Origin: Bordetella parapertussis
GTDB taxonomy: Bacteria > Pseudomonadota > Gammaproteobacteria > Burkholderiales > Burkholderiaceae_C
Direction of reading: 5' to 3'
NCBI GenBank assembly: GCA_945861305.1
Contig: CAMATW010000007.1
Location: forward strand, 5,388 to 69,387
DNA: 64,000 nucleotides
The notes beneath the pieces were generated by a model. That model ran no database searches. It worked only from the letters and a program-made list of their open reading frames with translations, and was not told the origin of the DNA. Both the position numbers and the translations under genes were made by a program. This document shows, in pieces, positions 61,801 to 64,000 of this stretch (its first letter is position 1; each line of letters starts with the position of its first letter).

Positions 61801-62529
61801 CATGAACAGCAGCGGCACCCCAGGCAGTTGCTGCGACAACTGGTCCACGTAGCGACGCAATATGGGCGACAAATAAGCATCGACCACGGTGGTGTCACCA
61901 CGGCTGACCATCTTCATGAGTGGGCTGGTTTGGTGAGAGGTACTGATTTGGGAGAACCCAATGTTCTTGGCTAAAGCTGCGGCTTGTTGCTCATGCTCGT
62001 TGTAACGGTAGCCATGCAAAAACACAATCGCAACCGACCGCAAGCCATTATCATAGACATCTGATAAACGCAAGCGCAGCGCTGCCTGGTCCAGCATTTG
62101 AACCACCTCACCATGTGCACCCATGCGCTCATCAGCCTCTATCACTTCGCTGTAAAGCATTTCGGGCAAGACGATATGTCTGTCAAACAAGCGAGGGCGG
62201 TTTTGATAGGCAATGCGAAGCACATCACGAAAGCCTCGTGTAGTGACCAACAGTGTGGGTTCGCCTTTTCGCTCAAGCAAAGCGTTGGTCGCCACTGTGG
62301 TACCCATGCGTACGCAAGCTATTCGCTCAGCTGGCACTGCTTCGTGAGCCTGCAATCCCAGCAACTCGCGTATACCTTGCACCGCTGCATCGTCATACAT
62401 CTGTGGGTTTTGGCTCAGCAGTTTGTGGGTGTGCAACTTCCCCAGAGGATCTCGCGCGACAATGTCAGTGAAGGTGCCGCCACGGTCAATCCAAAACTGC
62501 CATTTTATTAATTCAACCTTTGATTTCAT
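58861..62529 (-). CDS. Fused hydantoinase A/B, 5-oxoprolinase family
   Basis: A 1222-residue protein joining both subunits of ATP-dependent amidohydrolases. Residues ~10-690 are HyuA-like, with [14 protein letters not shown] and [15 protein letters not shown] as ATP-binding loops of the acetate/sugar kinase type. Residues ~700-1220 are HyuB-like, with [29 protein letters not shown] and GHHADIGG. The fusion has the order and size of eukaryotic and bacterial 5-oxoprolinase, which opens 5-oxoproline to glutamate using ATP. A hydantoin substrate remains possible given the ring-opening nitrogen metabolism nearby. Confidence 0.9.
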   Translation of the reverse strand: MKSKVELIKWQFWIDRGGTFTDIVARDPLGKLHTHKLLSQNPQMYDDAAVQGIRELLGLQAHEAVPAERIACVRMGTTVATNALLERKGEPTLLVTTRGFRDVLRIAYQNRPRLFDRHIVLPEMLYSEVIEADERMGAHGEVVQMLDQAALRLRLSDVYDNGLRSVAIVFLHGYRYNEHEQQAAALAKNIGFSQISTSHQTSPLMKMVSRGDTTVVDAYLSPILRRYVDQLSQQLPGVPLLFMQSSGGLVDAHAFQGKDAILSGPAGGIVGMAKTADIAFAQGDSLQGKSHVIGFDMGGTSTDVSHYAGELEREFDTQVAGVRLRAPMLHIHTVAAGGGSLLQFDGSRFRVGPQSAGADPGPACYRRGGPLTVTDANLQLGKLQAAYFPAVFGPRGDQPLDTQVVEQGFAHLAQLSNKTPEEVAEGFVHIAVQQMAHAVQKISVARGYDVTGYTLQCFGGAGGQHACAVADALGMSKILIHPMAGVLSAYGMGLASQSLIKEQAIEQTLDASVWPKLQATLTHLSLQAQATLRSQITDGGDLQTYERVHLRYAGSDSPLVVAMGSLAEVKAAFEAAYLRRFAFVMPDKALVVEAVSVEVILAGEQTPETVNPLAPMRDMPPHTLTRMYLHGAWQEAALIRREDMQAGDSVVGPSVVVERHATTVIEPGWQAKLTVLNHLVLLRIAPRKALQAAGTSVDPIQLEVFNNLFMNIAEQMGLQLQNTAHSVNIKERLDFSCAIFNRQGELIANAPHMPVHLGSMGESIKTVIRDNAGQMQAGDVYVLNDPYHGGTHLPDVTVITPVYLGDALEPDFYVGSRGHHADIGGVSPGSMPPFSTTIDEEGVQIQNFKLVENGVLREAQMLALLQSGAHPSRNPAQNMADLKAQIAANEKGAQELRRMVAHYGLPTVQAYMQHVQDNAEESVRRAITRLAKRFGDVTRHSFDFPLDNGACIKVSVSIDAKTRSAVVDFTGTSAQQSNNFNAPRAVCMAAVLYVFRTLVEDDIPLNAGCLKPIRVIIPEGCMLNPLPPASVVAGNVETSTCITNALYGALGVMAGSQPTMNNFTFGNATYQYYETISGGSGAGPVFNSSGEVVDGFKGTDVVQTHMTNSRLTDPEVLEFRFPVRLLSYSLREGSGGQGKFAGGVGGIRRIEFLEPMTAGILSNGRIYPAFGLAGGMAGLPGVNRVVRSNGEVLILGHIDQVQMQVGDVFEIHTPGGGAYLGA

Positions 62530-62539
62530 TGATTTTTTT

Positions 62540-62621
62540 ATGTTTACATAATGTTGACATGAAGGAAAAAGTCATTGATCCACAACAGTTTTATCTGACT
62601 TGTTTTACACAGAGTAAACAT
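62540..62621 (-). promoter_or_regulatory. Repeated ATGTTxACAT boxes upstream of the hydantoinase gene
   Basis: ATGTTTACAT and ATGTTGACAT lie in tandem at 62540-62560, just upstream of the start codon at 62529. A related inverted site (TGTTTTAC...GTAAACAT) is at 62601-62621. Each box is a near palindrome and could be a repressor or activator operator; no regulator gene is present nearby. The rest of 62530-62775 is A/T-rich with no gene. Confidence 0.35.
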
Positions 62622-62775
62622 GGGAGTGACTTTTTTCAAGAGAAATGCTCTCAGAATAATGTAATGGAACACTGCATTTAGTAATAAGAGTTGTAGACAC
62701 CAAACAAACCACTTGCATTTTCAACCCCCATTCATACCATCCAAACCCTCATCAACAACTTACTGAGGTAAAGGT

Positions 62776-63039
62776 ATGACACAGAGTGAAACAGGGTCAA
62801 CATTGGTCAAACTTCGCAAGATGATTGAGTCAATGCAGAAGGAAGAAATGCGTCAGATTCAATCAACACACTCAGACGCACTGGCACAGATTGTTTCCAT
62901 CGCAAAACAGAATCAACTGAACGCAGAACACATTGCGTTTGCATTGAGCGTGAAAGAACCAAGAGTCAAAAAAGAACTTCGTGTTCCGAGGAAGAACAAA
63001 AAGTCATCTATCCTCAATGAACAAGAAGTAGTTCAGTAA
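62776..63039 (+). CDS. Small charged helical protein, function unknown
   Basis: An 87-residue protein with a helical, Gln/Glu/Lys-rich N-terminal two thirds (KLRKMIESMQKEEMRQIQ, DALAQIVSIAKQNQ) and a very basic C-terminal segment (KEPRVKKELRVPRKNKK) that could bind nucleic acid. The layout is reminiscent of small nucleoid-associated proteins, but no H-NS-type motif (for example W-x-G-x-G-R) is present, so no family is assigned. GAGG lies upstream of the ATG and a strong terminator follows, supporting a real, single-gene unit. Confidence 0.6.
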   Translation: MTQSETGSTLVKLRKMIESMQKEEMRQIQSTHSDALAQIVSIAKQNQLNAEHIAFALSVKEPRVKKELRVPRKNKKSSILNEQEVVQ

Positions 63040-63060
63040 GAAGGCAACAGAAAACTAACA

Positions 63061-63084
63061 GAACCCACTTGCGAGTGGGTTTTT
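63061..63084 (+). terminator. Rho-independent terminator after the small basic gene
   Basis: AACCCACT-TGCG-AGTGGGTT forms an 8-bp perfect stem followed by TTTT, about 20 bases past the stop codon at 63039. Confidence 0.9.
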
Positions 63085-63150
63085 TAATGCTCTATTGAGT
63101 CGTCAATGTTGTACCTGTGAAAGGCATCGGTAAACAGTTGCTCTACTGAC

Positions 63151-64000
63151 TGTTTGCGCCGATTGAATTTTGACCACCTATGCCGATTGAATCTTGACCA
63201 GGGTGTTCAATCACCTGCTTAACTATTAGGCAGGACAAGGAGATGATCACCATGGACATGTTAGGCAAGGTCAGGCGCATGAAGATGCGCGATAAGTTAG
63301 CGATCAGCGAAATTTCCAAGCGTACGGGTTTGGCACGTAACACGGTCAAACGCTGGTTAAAGGCACCGGGAGACGTCACTCCCAAGTATTTGCGGCGAAG
63401 TGACGCTACAAAGCTCAGTGCATATGAGGCCACGTTGGTTATGGCACTCAAAGCTGATGCTCATAGGCACAAGGATGGCAGGCGCACGGCACGTGCGCTG
63501 TTTGTACAAATCACAGCGCTTGGGTACCGGGGTGGCTACAGCGCTGTTACAGACTTCATTCGGGCCTGGCGCAGTGATTCAGGCAAAGCCACCAAAGCGT
63601 TTGTGCCTTTGGTGTTTGAGAATGGCGAGGCCTTCCAGTTTGACTGGAGCGAGGAAGGCATGCTCGTGGGTGGGGTGTTTCACAAGGTGCAGGCTGCGCA
63701 CTTGAAGCTATGTGCAAGCCGCGCCTTCTGGCTGGTGGCCTATCCCACGCAAAGCCACGAGATGCTGTTTGATGCACACACCCGATCCTTTGCAGCGCTA
63801 GGCGGGGTTCCTCACCGCGGCATTTACGACAACATGAAGACGGCGGTGGATGAAGTGCTCAAAGGCAAGGGACGTGTCGTCAATGCACGCTTTAAGGCCA
63901 TGTGCAGCCACTATTTGTTTGATCCAGACTTTTGCAACGTAGCCTCGGGTTGGGAGAAAGGTCGGGTTGAGAAGAATGTGCAGGACTCGCGCAGACGCAT
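63151..64000 (+). mobile_element. Left end of an IS21-family insertion sequence, continuing beyond the window
   Basis: The element probably begins near 63151 (TGTTTGCGCC). Two direct copies of GCCGATTGAATYTTGACCA at 63158-63176 and 63182-63200 are the multiple terminal transposase-binding repeats typical of IS21 members. The istA gene follows. The right end, istB and the target duplication lie outside the window. Confidence 0.85.
63252..64000 (+). CDS. istA: IS21-family transposase IstA, cut by window edge
   Basis: The first ~250 residues of an IstA transposase. A helix-turn-helix is at ~14-35 (ISEISKRTGLARNTVKRWL). The catalytic core has the first Asp in FQFDWSEEG, the second in GIYDNMKTAVDE and a glutamate in GWEKGRVEKNVQD. 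An ATG at 63243 touches AAGGAG, so the ATG at 63252, nine bases away, is the likelier start. The frame is intact up to the window end. Confidence 0.93.
   Translation, partial: MDMLGKVRRMKMRDKLAISEISKRTGLARNTVKRWLKAPGDVTPKYLRRSDATKLSAYEATLVMALKADAHRHKDGRRTARALFVQITALGYRGGYSAVTDFIRAWRSDSGKATKAFVPLVFENGEAFQFDWSEEGMLVGGVFHKVQAAHLKLCASRAFWLVAYPTQSHEMLFDAHTRSFAALGGVPHRGIYDNMKTAVDEVLKGKGRVVNARFKAMCSHYLFDPDFCNVASGWEKGRVEKNVQDSRRR

Overview
The window comes from a betaproteobacterial chromosome (Burkholderiales, most likely Comamonadaceae). The evidence is the murJ-rpsT-DUF3579-arg gene order, the codon usage and moderately high G+C, the fused purine-ring enzymes, the two Urt-type transporters, and short dispersed palindromic repeats of the kind known in that order. 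Genus cannot be fixed from the sequence. All assignments rest on motif and architecture recognition; no database search was run.

Layout: (1) 1-3605, housekeeping: murJ (partial), rpsT, a DUF3579 gene, argD, argF. (2) 3608-24381, purine salvage and catabolism: a BMP-type purine/nucleoside ABC importer, adenine deaminase, guanine deaminase, xanthine dehydrogenase (xdhAB, xdhC), membrane urate hydroxylase PuuD, HIU hydrolase, an OHCU decarboxylase-allantoate amidohydrolase fusion and glycerate 2-kinase. A Rieske oxygenase and an FAD monooxygenase of unknown substrate are tightly linked to adenine deaminase. Allantoinase and the ureidoglycolate step are not in the window. (3) 24520-30080, an unusual five-gene membrane block: an anchored protein of unknown function, a potassium channel with two consecutive voltage-sensor domains before one pore, two paralogous channels with non-canonical GFGN/GWGN filters, and a ZIP-like transporter carrying a cyclic-nucleotide-binding fold in its central loop. 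This is the best candidate for an undescribed system. (4) 30085-33699: ureD, a small cupin-like protein, then a CDP-diglyceride hydrolase / glycerophosphodiesterase / YkgJ-like trio.

(5) 33667-39299, urtABCDE on the minus strand behind a clear sigma-54 promoter. (6) 39523-49505, an amide-utilisation operon on the minus strand: a second Urt-like transporter, aliphatic amidase AmiE, a NorQ/NorD-like AAA+/VWA pair, AmiC sensor and AmiR antiterminator. Its leader holds a strong terminator with competing upstream pairing. (7) 49985-54347, ureABC-ureEFG with palindromic repeats at two gene junctions. (8) 54344-62529: a PQQ-type dehydrogenase, an alpha/beta hydrolase, an SDR protein with the full halohydrin dehalogenase signature, a DUF6172 protein, a methyltransferase and a fused 5-oxoprolinase/hydantoinase. 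(9) 62776-64000: a small orphan gene and the left end of an IS21-family element that runs off the window.

Taken together the window is a nitrogen-scavenging region. Purines are taken up, deaminated, oxidised and opened to urea and glyoxylate. Urea and short amides are also imported. Urease and amidase release ammonia, and glycerate kinase recovers carbon.
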